This document shows, piece by piece, positions 8,989 through 17,068 of a stretch of 64,000 bases of DNA (position 1 is its first letter; every line of letters starts with the position of its first letter). The stretch comes from Aneurinibacillus sp. Ricciae_BoGa-3 (GTDB taxonomy: Bacteria; Bacillota; Bacilli; Aneurinibacillales; Aneurinibacillaceae). The position numbers and the translations under genes are program-made. The stretch spans positions 1,366,001 to 1,430,000 of the forward strand of contig NZ_CP116887.1 in the NCBI RefSeq assembly GCF_028421645.1, given 5' to 3'. A model generated the notes under the pieces. It was not told where the DNA came from. It saw nothing but the letters and a program-made list of their open reading frames with translations, and made no database searches.

Positions 8989-10200
8989 TTAGGCTCCCAG
9001 GTATTCAACAGCAAGGGCAATAAAATAGCGGATAGATTCCAAGTATTTTTCGACCTCAATCCATTCATCCGGCTGGTGTGCCATGAGCGGTTCGCCCGGT
9101 CCATAAATCAGGACGGGAATCTCAAGATGCGGCGCATATATGGAGCCATCCGTGTAATAACGGACACCTTTAGGAGTAAGCTGGCTGTCCAGGTGCTTCT
9201 GTGCGGTTTCTACGGCAAGTATTGTGAACGCATCATCTTCCGGCGTCGTTATGGAAGGCAAATCGTTTGCAATTTCGATTTGATACGATGCCCCTGCGGC
9301 TTTGCAAAGGGCATCCAAAATGGTATGAAGCTGCGCCAGAATGTCTTGATGTACCTGTCCGGGCACCGTCCGGATATCAAGCGTCATCGTACAAGCATCC
9401 GGCACAACGTTCGTTTTTATCCCTCCTTCAATGGTTCCGATGTTAATGGACGGTCCGCCGAGGAGCGGATGCGGTTCATACACAAGCGAAAGCTTTTCGA
9501 TTTTATTTATAAAAGCATTCATCACCCGGATGGCGTTCACCCCCTGCTCCGGCATAGACCCATGAGCTGTCTTGCCAAACACATCAATAGTTAGCCACAG
9601 CGCGCCTTTGTGGGCGCAATAAAGTTCATTGGCGCTGGGCTCAGAGATAATCATGGCTGTAGCATCGTCGATTTGTCCTTTAGCGACAACATGCTTGGCT
9701 CCTAGGCAGTCCACTTCTTCCCCTACGGTTCCAACGAAGCGAAGGCTGCCCTTAAGCTGAACCCCGGACCTGTGCAGGCAGTCCAATGCCATGAGCATCG
9801 CCGCTACACCGCCTTTCATATCGGATGTTCCTCGCCCATAAAGCTTGTTTTCTGCTAGTTCTGCGCCAAACGGTTCATGTTTCCACTGCACGCTGCCGAT
9901 CGGAACCGTATCTAAGTGCCCGCTGAAAGCCAGTATCCGCTCTGGCTGATTTTCCATACGCTTATTCTGATTCGCAGGAAGAGAGACGAACAAATTCGTA
10001 CGGCCCTCTGCTATTTCATCTAGTTCAACAACAAGGCCTGCCGCCTGCATGCGACTCTCAATAGCTTCCGCGACAAACTTCTCTCCACCAGGCGGGTTGA
10101 CGCTGTTAATGCGCACCAGCTCCTGAAGGAATGAAATGGCTTCCTGCTCATTAAGCATATTCCACGCATTATGAATCGCTTCTGATTGGATAGTTTTCAT
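8989..10200 (-). CDS. M20 family metallopeptidase (ArgE/DapE/ACY1-like)
   Basis: A 403-residue co-catalytic zinc amidohydrolase that removes acyl groups from amino-acid-like substrates. The metal-site motifs are in order: FSGHLDTVP (His, Asp), GRGTSDMKGGVAAML (bridging Asp), GTVGEEVDCLGAKH (catalytic Glu plus metal Glu), and a late C-terminal histidine (LMAHQPDEWIEV). The dimerisation domain lies roughly at residues 190-310. It is the last gene of the minus-strand operon with acyl-CoA dehydrogenase and kinase genes, which hints at use of an amide-type substrate in the same catabolic route; that link is inference. Confidence 0.88.
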   Translation of the reverse strand: MKTIQSEAIHNAWNMLNEQEAISFLQELVRINSVNPPGGEKFVAEAIESRMQAAGLVVELDEIAEGRTNLFVSLPANQNKRMENQPERILAFSGHLDTVPIGSVQWKHEPFGAELAENKLYGRGTSDMKGGVAAMLMALDCLHRSGVQLKGSLRFVGTVGEEVDCLGAKHVVAKGQIDDATAMIISEPSANELYCAHKGALWLTIDVFGKTAHGSMPEQGVNAIRVMNAFINKIEKLSLVYEPHPLLGGPSINIGTIEGGIKTNVVPDACTMTLDIRTVPGQVHQDILAQLHTILDALCKAAGASYQIEIANDLPSITTPEDDAFTILAVETAQKHLDSQLTPKGVRYYTDGSIYAPHLEIPVLIYGPGEPLMAHQPDEWIEVEKYLESIRYFIALAVEYLGA

Positions 10201-10231
10201 ATTGCCACACCCTTTTCCCTATAATGTAGCA

Positions 10232-10518
10232 TTAACCTTCTACAGCCTCTTCTTTATTTCCTGTTTGCAGAGCTGGCAGGCTGCCCGCTGGTTCGTTTTT
10301 TTGTTCTCTAAGCAGCATGGCGCATATTGCGGCATATACCGAGCCAAAATTAAGGTTAACAAAAAATCCGACGACGGGGCCACCGACCATGAAGTGGTGA
10401 AGAACGATACGGAGCGCCCTCGCTCCACCATTGGGAACCAGATCTTTACTTATTTTGATCAACCATGTGTTTTTGCAGTTTTTTCATCCGACGCCTGATC
10501 CATATTGATGTCTTTCAT
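10232..10518 (-). pseudogene. Small frameshifted gene between kinase and M20 genes
   Basis: The kinase stop overlaps an ATG as ATGA, opening a frame (MKDINMDQASDEKTAKTHG) that ends after 19 codons. Directly overlapping, another frame continues from about 10462 to 10232 with a natural-looking protein. Adding one A to a run of six A (plus-strand T run 10479-10484) joins them into a 95-residue protein with a central hydrophobic stretch (HHFMVGGPVVGFFVNLNFG). No family is recognised. The homopolymer suggests recent mutation, slippage, or a sequencing error. Confidence 0.5.
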
Positions 10519-11564
10519 AGCAACTCCTTATTTCGCGCCCGGTGGGCCTGGCACATTAAATTGTAAACGCCAATATTGAGGGTGCTAAAGCGATCATCAC
10601 TCGTTTCCCCTTTTTTCCAGCGATAGTGAAGCTGCTGAAGTACGACCGCGATTTTGTAAAAGGCAAAAGTGAGATGATAATCAATATTCGATAAATCACG
10701 CCCGCTTTTAGCCGCGTACAGGTGTGCGAACTCACGGCGGTTAAGAAAGCCGTGCTGGATAGTGACGGACACAAGCCCGGTTTCCGCTTCACCCGGTTCT
10801 GTCCAGTAAGCTAGGCTGCATCCTAGATCAGTAAGCGGATCGCCGATCGTGCACATTTCCCAGTCGAATACAGCCGTTGCATTTGTCGGATCATCCGGAG
10901 AAAGCATCATGTTGTTTAGCTTAAAATCATTGTGAACAATGGCTGGTGCAGGCGATGCCGGGAGATGGTGCATCAGCCACTGTTCAATTTCTGTCACCCC
11001 GGCAATTTCTTCGGTTTTGGCCAGTTGATACCGTTTTATCCATCCATGAACCTGCCGTTCCAGATAACCATCCGGTCTCCCAATATCAGCGAGCCCTTCC
11101 TTCGCATAATCGATGCTGTGCAACTGAGCCAATGTGCTTACCGCTGTTCCGGAGACTGCACGTGCATATGCTTCATCCCCTTGATGTTCAGGTGGAAGCG
11201 TATCATCGAGAACAAGCCCGCTTTTTTTCTCCATGATATAAAAATGTTTGTCAGATACTGCCGGGTCGTCGCAGTACAAATACGGTTTGGGAGCGAGTGA
11301 AAAGACGGGATGCAGTTTCTTTAGGATGGTGTATTCCCGCTTCATATCATGTGCTTTAGGTGGAATGTGGCCGAATGGAGGCCGACGAAAGACGGCCGTC
11401 CAGTCCCCAATCGAGATTTGGTACGTGAGATTAGAGTAACCGGCGGAAAACGGTTGAACTTGCATCGGCTTATCTGCCAGGCCGGATATGCATGAGCGGA
11501 CGTAGCGTTCAATTTCCTTCCATTTAACGCTGGTTGTTTGTTGCTTCACGCTGCTTTTGTCCAT
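10515..11564 (-). CDS. APH-fold phosphotransferase (ACAD10/11, LvaA-like kinase)
   Basis: A 349-residue aminoglycoside-phosphotransferase-fold kinase. The catalytic loop IVHNDFKLNNMM and the metal-binding segment VFDWEMCTIGDPLTDLG are intact; these are the hallmark motifs of the ACAD10/11 kinase domain. The N-terminal half carries the nucleotide-binding lobe. In mammals the same kinase is fused to an acyl-CoA dehydrogenase, and in Pseudomonas LvaA acts with acyl-CoA dehydrogenases on 4-hydroxyacyl-CoA. Here the two genes overlap by about 40 bp, the operon equivalent of that fusion. AAAGGAGGGG just upstream supports the ATG at 11564. True antibiotic resistance is unlikely. Confidence 0.85.
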   Translation of the reverse strand: MDKSSVKQQTTSVKWKEIERYVRSCISGLADKPMQVQPFSAGYSNLTYQISIGDWTAVFRRPPFGHIPPKAHDMKREYTILKKLHPVFSLAPKPYLYCDDPAVSDKHFYIMEKKSGLVLDDTLPPEHQGDEAYARAVSGTAVSTLAQLHSIDYAKEGLADIGRPDGYLERQVHGWIKRYQLAKTEEIAGVTEIEQWLMHHLPASPAPAIVHNDFKLNNMMLSPDDPTNATAVFDWEMCTIGDPLTDLGCSLAYWTEPGEAETGLVSVTIQHGFLNRREFAHLYAAKSGRDLSNIDYHLTFAFYKIAVVLQQLHYRWKKGETSDDRFSTLNIGVYNLMCQAHRARNKELL

Positions 11565-12750
11565 CACTTGCCCCTCCTTTGAAGGTCTTAAGTACCTGTT
11601 TTGCCACAACCATGCGGTGTACCTCGTCCGCACCATCATAGATTCTGGCTGTGCGGGCTTCACGGTAAAAGCCTTCAAGCGGTGTATCGCCAGTAATTCC
11701 GAGTGCGCCGTGTACCTGGATCGCCCGGTCAATTACATCGTGCAGCACTTTGGCACCGTAAAATTTAATCATTGAGATTTCTTTGCGGGTCTCACTGCCT
11801 TTATCCATTTTCCAGGCAGCATAGAGTGTCATGAGACGGGCAGCTTCGATTTCTGTGGCGGAATCGGCGATAAAGTTTTGGATAGATTGAAAATGGGCAA
11901 GCGGTTTGCCGCGCGTTATGCGCTGAGAGGCGTAATCAACCATTAAATCAAAGCTGCGCTTTGCTACACCGATCCACCGCATTGCATGTGTAATGCGGCC
12001 CGGTCCAAGCCGGAGCTGAGCCAGCGCAAATCCTTCTCCACGTCTTCCAAGCAGGTTTTCTTTCGGCACATGGCAGTTCGTGTAGCGGACTTCGCAGTGC
12101 CCGCCGGGATAGTGGTCACCGATAACCGGGACTTCTCGTACAATCTCAAAGCCGGGGTTATCAGCGTCAACGATAAACATGCTAAATCGTTTGTGCGGCG
12201 GGGCGTCCGGGTCGGTCATTGCCATAACAATGGAAAATGAGGCGCCGATGGCCCCGGTGGTAAACCATTTGTGGGCATTGAGGATCCAATCGTCTCCGTC
12301 AAGATGAGCGCGAGCTTGAAGCGTCGTTGGGTCGGAACCTGATACTTCCGGTTCCGTCATGGCGAAGCAGGAGCGGATTTCACCATTTACAAGGGGAACA
12401 AGATACTTTTCTTTTTGTTCGGGCGTGCCAGCTTTCCATAGAATTTCACCATTTCCCGCATCAGGCGCCATAGAACCGAATACATATGGCCCAATCGGAC
12501 TTCTGCCAATGATTTCTGAGAGCAGGCCAAGCGATACAAAGCCCATGCCCATGCCGCCGACTTCTTCTGGCATATGTCCAGCCCATAGCCCCTGTTCTTT
12601 GACCTTAGCCTGCAATGGTCGCAATATCTCTTCTGGCAATCCACGGTGTGGGACCATATGTTTTTCGTTGGGATACACGTATTCATCCATCAAAGCGGTT
12701 GCTTTTTCTATCATGTCTTGCTGTTGCGGCGAGGGGCTGAATTCGAACAT
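11524..12750 (-). CDS. Acyl-CoA dehydrogenase
   Basis: FAD-dependent acyl-CoA dehydrogenase of 408 residues. The family signatures are visible: CFAMTEPEVSGSDPTTLQ (FAD/substrate), WFTTGAIGA, the IQNFIADSATEIEAARLM helix and, near the C-terminus, QVHGALGITGDTPLEGFYREART. The sequence resembles the ACAD10/11 subgroup, matching the adjoining kinase gene. It is first in a minus-strand operon and is preceded by a sigma-54-type promoter about 40 bp upstream. AAGGAG lies 8 nt before the ATG at 12750; an in-frame GTG at 12759 is too close to that site. Confidence 0.92.
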   Translation of the reverse strand: MFEFSPSPQQQDMIEKATALMDEYVYPNEKHMVPHRGLPEEILRPLQAKVKEQGLWAGHMPEEVGGMGMGFVSLGLLSEIIGRSPIGPYVFGSMAPDAGNGEILWKAGTPEQKEKYLVPLVNGEIRSCFAMTEPEVSGSDPTTLQARAHLDGDDWILNAHKWFTTGAIGASFSIVMAMTDPDAPPHKRFSMFIVDADNPGFEIVREVPVIGDHYPGGHCEVRYTNCHVPKENLLGRRGEGFALAQLRLGPGRITHAMRWIGVAKRSFDLMVDYASQRITRGKPLAHFQSIQNFIADSATEIEAARLMTLYAAWKMDKGSETRKEISMIKFYGAKVLHDVIDRAIQVHGALGITGDTPLEGFYREARTARIYDGADEVHRMVVAKQVLKTFKGGASDGQKQREATNNQR

Positions 12751-12787
12751 ATCAATCACTCCTTAAGATATAAAATTATATGTATAT

Positions 12788-12808
12788 TCAAGCAAAATTA
12801 ATGCCAAC
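12788..12808 (-). promoter_or_regulatory. Sigma-54 (-24/-12) promoter of the acyl-CoA dehydrogenase operon
   Basis: On the minus strand the sequence reads TGGCATTAATTTTGCTT, with exactly 10 nt between the invariant GG and GC. The expected start site lies about 30 nt before the dehydrogenase ATG. The same pattern recurs at 14478 on the plus strand, and a sigma-54 activator gene lies between them. Confidence 0.75.
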
Positions 12809-12964
12809 TACCGGTTGTGCTATCGCCTTCAATTCACTACGCATGCGAACCCGAACCAAATCAATATACATTTGAATAAAAAATTACGAAGTATCTATAT
12901 ATTCGGAAATTATATTATAATAGTAACCATATCAAGAATGATAGAAAAGTGGTGGTGAAGAAGA

Positions 12965-14326
12965 ATGCGCAACTTACATACGCTGTTTACCTCAATCTTT
13001 GAATCCAGCTATGATGGGATTTATGTGGCGGATGCGAATGGAAATGGCGTGATGGTGAATGAAGCGTACACACGCATTACAGGGATGCAGAAAGAAGAAT
13101 TAATCGGGAAAAATCTAAAGGATTTAGTGCGGGAAGGTATTATTTCCGAATCTGTATCCTTAAAAGTGCTCACCTATAACAAACCTCTTACAATTATTCA
13201 AACGGTTAGAGGAAAGGAAGTGCTGGCCACCGGTAGTCCGGTATACAACCAGCAGGGCCAGATCGAATACATCGTTACGAATGTACGGGATATTTCCGAG
13301 TTGAATCGGTTGAAGGTGGAACTGCAGCAATCAAAGGCCTTGACGCAAAAATATATAAATGAAATTAAAGAGTTTAAGATGAAAGAAAAAATGCAGCTCC
13401 TTCTAGATGGTGTTATCGCCCAGAGTGAAGAAATGATCCGGGTGCTTCATCTTATTGAGAAAGTGGCCAGGGTGGATTCCACAGTGTTGCTGTTGGGAGA
13501 GTCTGGTGTAGGCAAAGAGGTTATTGCTAAACTCATTCACCGCGCAAGCGGCCGGTCGCAGGGTCCACTCATCAAAGTCAACTGTGCTGCCATTCCGCAC
13601 CACTTGTTGGAATCAGAGTTATTCGGCTACGAGAAGGGGGCATTCACAGGAGCAGACAGCCGGGGAAAACCAGGGCTGTTCGAGCAGGCAGAAGGCGGTA
13701 CCATTTTTCTGGATGAAATTGGGGACATGCCGCTCGATTTACAGGTCAAGTTACTTCGGGTGCTGCAGGAATTGGAGATTACGAGAGTCGGAGGAAGAAA
13801 AAGCATAAAAGTGAATGCGCGTGTATTATCTGCCACTCACCAATCGTTAGAAGAAATGGTAGCAAAGGGGACATTCCGGCAGGACCTCTATTACCGGCTA
13901 AATATTGTCCCTATCAAAATTCCACCGTTGCGGGAGCGCAGCAGCGACATTGTGCCACTGGCCTGTTTTTTTCTCAATAAAATGAATCAGAAATACGGGT
14001 TGGAAAAGACGTTTCATCCAGAAACTCTCATGTTTATGGAACAGTATGCGTGGCCGGGCAACATCCGCGAGATGGAAAACCTGATTGAGCGGCTTGCCAT
14101 CACGGTGGATCACCGGGAAATCAAGATAACCGATCTTCCCTTTTCACTGCCTGAAACCGAGCGAGATTCGAGAAAAACAACATTGAAAGAACTGTTGGAG
14201 CACGTAGAACGAGACATGATTGAACAGCAATTGGCTGAGCATAAAACGACGCGTAAAACGGCAAAAGTTCTTGGAATTAGCCAGTCCGCCCTCGTCAAAA
14301 AAATTCAGAAACTGGGCATTAAGTGA
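12965..14326 (+). CDS. PAS-domain sigma-54-dependent transcriptional activator
   Basis: A 453-residue enhancer-binding protein. An N-terminal PAS sensor (about residues 5-115) is followed by a short coiled linker and the AAA+ domain (about 145-375), which has Walker A GESGVGKE, the sigma-54 contact loop GAFTGA, and Walker [11 protein letters not shown]. The C-terminus carries a Fis-type helix-turn-helix ([20 protein letters not shown]). It is of the RocR/BkdR/AcoR-like class used by bacilli for catabolic genes. Its position between two matching sigma-54 promoters makes both flanking units its likely targets. The effector is probably an acid or acyl-CoA intermediate (inference). Confidence 0.92.
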   Translation: MRNLHTLFTSIFESSYDGIYVADANGNGVMVNEAYTRITGMQKEELIGKNLKDLVREGIISESVSLKVLTYNKPLTIIQTVRGKEVLATGSPVYNQQGQIEYIVTNVRDISELNRLKVELQQSKALTQKYINEIKEFKMKEKMQLLLDGVIAQSEEMIRVLHLIEKVARVDSTVLLLGESGVGKEVIAKLIHRASGRSQGPLIKVNCAAIPHHLLESELFGYEKGAFTGADSRGKPGLFEQAEGGTIFLDEIGDMPLDLQVKLLRVLQELEITRVGGRKSIKVNARVLSATHQSLEEMVAKGTFRQDLYYRLNIVPIKIPPLRERSSDIVPLACFFLNKMNQKYGLEKTFHPETLMFMEQYAWPGNIREMENLIERLAITVDHREIKITDLPFSLPETERDSRKTTLKELLEHVERDMIEQQLAEHKTTRKTAKVLGISQSALVKKIQKLGIK

Positions 14327-14384
14327 AGGCGATTACAAAATTCATCGGTGATTCTCTTTCGAATCAGTTTAATAGATAGCCAAA

Positions 14385-14420
14385 GGATCAGCTGGCAGGC
14401 TGATTCTTTTCTCTTTTTTG
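14385..14420 (+). terminator. Terminator after sigma-54 activator
   Basis: A GATCAGC / GCTGATT stem with a 6-nt loop is followed by a T/C-rich run. Confidence 0.65.
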
Positions 14421-14477
14421 TTTTAGTCGTAAGTAGATAGCATTTCACATTTGTTTTGAACGGTTTATCACCATCGA

Positions 14478-14494
14478 TGGCATAAAAATTGCTT
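14478..14494 (+). promoter_or_regulatory. Sigma-54 (-24/-12) promoter before SDR remnant and acyl-CoA synthetase
   Basis: TGGCATAAAAATTGCTT, with GG and GC separated by 10 nt. It is near-identical to the minus-strand element at 12788-12808. The predicted start site, about 14504, falls inside the truncated SDR coding sequence. Confidence 0.7.
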
Positions 14495-15061
14495 AGTTAT
14501 AGAGACAAACAGCAGATTGACAGGCTGGTTGCTGAAACAGTGGATCGCTTCGGGTCGATTGATATTCTACTAAACAATGCCGGCATGAACATCCGCAAAC
14601 CGCTTACTGAAGTTGAAGAAAACGACTGGGATCTTGTGCTGGGCGTGAATCTCAAGGGAATTTTTCTTGTGGGGCAGGCTGTTGCCAAGCAAATGATAAA
14701 GCAACGCTATGGCAAGATTATTAACATTTCCTCTATCCTGGGAACGATCGGCATGCCTTATCAAACGTCGTACGCTGCAAGCAAAGGGGGCATTAACCAG
14801 CTGACCAAAGTATGGGCAGAAGAGCTGGCGCCCTATAATATCTCAGTCAACGCCCTCGGGCCTGCATATATTCGCACGCCGATGACAGAAGGCTGGATGA
14901 ATGATCCGGAACGGTACCAGCAAATCATTAACGCCACCATGCAAAAGCGCGTCGGTGAAATTTCCGATTTATCTGGGCCCGTCGTATTTCTCGCTTCGGA
15001 TGCTTCTTCCTATGTCACGGGACAGGTGCTGCATGTAGATGGCGGGTGGACAGCGCGATAA
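14489..15061 (+). pseudogene. SDR family dehydrogenase lacking its N-terminal nucleotide-binding half
   Basis: The frame encodes a short-chain dehydrogenase from about residue 70 of a normal family member: DILLNNAG (NNAG), the active-site Ser in ISSILG, YAASKGG (YxxxK), and the C-terminal YVTGQVLHVDGGW. The beta-alpha-beta segment with TGxxxGIG is absent, and no start with an RBS precedes it. The sigma-54 -12 element overlaps the first retained codons, so a deletion appears to have fused the promoter to the gene body. Without the cofactor site it should be inactive. The acyl-CoA synthetase gene follows by 22 bp. Confidence 0.75.
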
Positions 15062-15083
15062 ATAAACGTGAGGAGGGTAAGGG

Positions 15084-16700
15084 ATGAAAATCACAGTGGA
15101 AACGCACTTTAACCGTCAATTGAAGGTATTTGCCAATAGGCCGAAAACGATCATAGAAATGCTGGAGCGGGCAGTGACCGCCTTTCCGGATAAAGAAGCT
15201 TTTGTTTCGGCAGAAGAGAGGGTGACATATCGGGAGTTCTATGGGCGCGTGGAGAATGTTGCGGGTAATCTGTCCACCATATACGGCGTTCGCAAAGGGG
15301 ATCGGGTTGGGCTGCTGGTTGGGAACCGAATCGAGTTTGCCGTGCTGGTGTTTGCTTGTGCCCGAATCGGTGCAATTGCGGTAATCCTTAATACTCGGTT
15401 AAAAGCGCAAGAGCTATCGTTTATGCTGAACCATTCTGGCGCTTCAGTTTTGCTGTTTGAAGGAGAATGCTTCAATAAAGTTGAAACATTAAAAGCGGAC
15501 ATCACTACTGTTGACCACTTTTTTTTAATTGGAAACGTGGCGACAGAGATGCATACCTATACGCCGTATGAAATTTTACTTCAGCCTGCATCGGCTCCCG
15601 TGTCAGAGATCCTCGAAACAGATCCGCTGTTTATTATGTACACATCCGGGACAACCGGTGTGCCTAAGGGGGCCATCGCCAGCCATTTGGGCGTCATACA
15701 TGGGGCCTTAAGTTATGAGTGCATGCTTAAAACGAATTACCAGACCAAAACCTTGATTGCTGTTCCTCTGTTTCACGTCACAGGGCTTGTCGGACAGCTT
15801 ATACATATGGTTCAGGTCGGGGGTACCTCGGTACTTATGGACAAATATAAAACGGATAAATATATCCAGCTGTTAGCAGAAGAAAACATCACTTTTTTGT
15901 TTAATGTGCCAACCATCTATGTAATGATGATGTCTCACCCTGATTTTTCCAAGTATACGTATCATGCCGTTCGTACCCTCGCGTTTGGCGGAGCCCCAAT
16001 GTCGATGGATACGATTTTAGGCTTGAGGAAAGCTTTTCCGGCAGCAGAACTGCAGAATGCATATGGGGCAACTGAAACCTCGTCACCTACGACCATCATG
16101 CCGCGGCACGTTTCTCCCGATAAATTGCAGTCGGTTGGCAGGCCCATTCCGGTTGCAGACGTTAAAGTTGTCGACGAAAACGGCGAGGAGTGCGCACCTG
16201 GCGAGGCAGGACAGCTTTTAGTGAAAGGACCAATGGTAATTCAGGGATACTGGAACAACGAGGAAGCAAACAAGCGGTCATTTATCGACGGTTTTTGGTA
16301 CTCCGGAGACGTAGCTGTTATCGACAAAGATGGGTTCGTTTTCATTATGGATCGGATGAAGGATATGATTAATCGTGGAGGAGAAAAAGTTTTTTCGGTA
16401 GAAGTTGAGAATGTACTGTATAACCATCCGGGCATTTTGGAGGCCGCTGTGGTCGGCGTTCCGGACAAGTTATATGGAGAGACGGCTAAAGCTTTTGTTG
16501 TGCCAAATCCTAACGTTGAAATCGGAGAGGAAGAGGTAAGGCAGTTTGTGCGGGAACGTTTGGCAGAATACAAAGTCCCATCCACTGTGGAATTTATTTC
16601 GGCATTGCCGAGAAACCCGGGCGGCAAGATTATAAAATCGCAGCTTAAAGAAGGCTCGTTGTCTAAACAGCAGTTCATCAATTCCACAGGGAATTCATAG
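15084..16700 (+). CDS. Acyl-CoA synthetase (fatty-acid--CoA ligase family)
   Basis: A 538-residue ANL-superfamily enzyme that adenylates a carboxylic acid and transfers it to CoA. The P-loop-like motif YTSGTTGVPKG, the YGATETSS motif, the YWNNEEANKRSFIDGFWYSGD region with the Asp that binds the ribose, and the C-terminal PRNPGGKIIK catalytic lysine are all present. GGAGGGTAAGGG upstream supports the ATG start. It likely activates the substrate of the neighbouring acyl-CoA dehydrogenase route, under the same sigma-54 activator (inference from shared promoters). Confidence 0.9.
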   Translation: MKITVETHFNRQLKVFANRPKTIIEMLERAVTAFPDKEAFVSAEERVTYREFYGRVENVAGNLSTIYGVRKGDRVGLLVGNRIEFAVLVFACARIGAIAVILNTRLKAQELSFMLNHSGASVLLFEGECFNKVETLKADITTVDHFFLIGNVATEMHTYTPYEILLQPASAPVSEILETDPLFIMYTSGTTGVPKGAIASHLGVIHGALSYECMLKTNYQTKTLIAVPLFHVTGLVGQLIHMVQVGGTSVLMDKYKTDKYIQLLAEENITFLFNVPTIYVMMMSHPDFSKYTYHAVRTLAFGGAPMSMDTILGLRKAFPAAELQNAYGATETSSPTTIMPRHVSPDKLQSVGRPIPVADVKVVDENGEECAPGEAGQLLVKGPMVIQGYWNNEEANKRSFIDGFWYSGDVAVIDKDGFVFIMDRMKDMINRGGEKVFSVEVENVLYNHPGILEAAVVGVPDKLYGETAKAFVVPNPNVEIGEEEVRQFVRERLAEYKVPSTVEFISALPRNPGGKIIKSQLKEGSLSKQQFINSTGNS

Positions 16701-16726
16701 GCGCTTCTCCAGGGGCGCTTTTTATT
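16700..16726 (+). terminator. Terminator after acyl-CoA synthetase
   Basis: A short GCGC-based stem with wobble pairs is followed by TTTTTATTTTA. It is weak but well placed. Confidence 0.5.
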
Positions 16727-16802
16727 TTACGTAAATGTTCACATCTAACTGTATACTCCCTATTTACGAATGAGAATTAATCTCATATAATAGAACCATA
16801 AA

Positions 16803-16817
16803 TGATAATAATTATCG
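16803..16817. promoter_or_regulatory. Fur box upstream of feoA
   Basis: TGATAATAATTATCG matches the 7-1-7 Fur consensus TGATAATNATTATCA at 14 of 15 positions. It lies 24 bp before the feoA start and just after a TATAAT-like -10, so iron-loaded Fur would block transcription. Confidence 0.85.
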
Positions 16818-16840
16818 TTATCTATCTTGAGGTGAGAGAA

Positions 16841-17068
16841 ATGGTACTAACGGATGTTAAACCTGGGAGCAAAGCGAAAATTATAGATACGCAGCTTGTA
16901 AGCGATATGGTACGCCGCCGGTTGATTGATTTAGGGATCATGGAAGGTTCTATCATTAGCATTAAACGGATGCTGCCTTTCGGAGGTCCTTGTGCCCTGG
17001 AAGCAAGCGGACAGTGGATCGGAATACGCCGCTGTGAAGCGAAAAAAATTCAGGTAGAGTCTGCATGA
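16841..17068 (+). CDS. feoA: Ferrous iron transport protein A
   Basis: A 75-residue SH3-like protein (LTDVKPGSKAKI..., ending in RRCEAKKIQV) typical of FeoA, the small cytoplasmic partner of the FeoB iron channel. The ATG at 16841 follows GAGGTGAG. The stop codon overlaps the feoB start as ATGA, indicating translational coupling. A near-perfect Fur box precedes it, so expression should rise under iron limitation. Confidence 0.92.
   Translation: MVLTDVKPGSKAKIIDTQLVSDMVRRRLIDLGIMEGSIISIKRMLPFGGPCALEASGQWIGIRRCEAKKIQVESA

Noticed and set aside
8977..9594. 205-codon plus-strand frame opposite the M20 peptidase
   Set aside because: The opposite strand encodes a clear, motif-complete M20 enzyme; this is its shadow.
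10515..11564. Aminoglycoside resistance kinase
   Set aside because: The fold is APH-like, but operon context with an acyl-CoA dehydrogenase and the sequence type point to the ACAD10/11 group.
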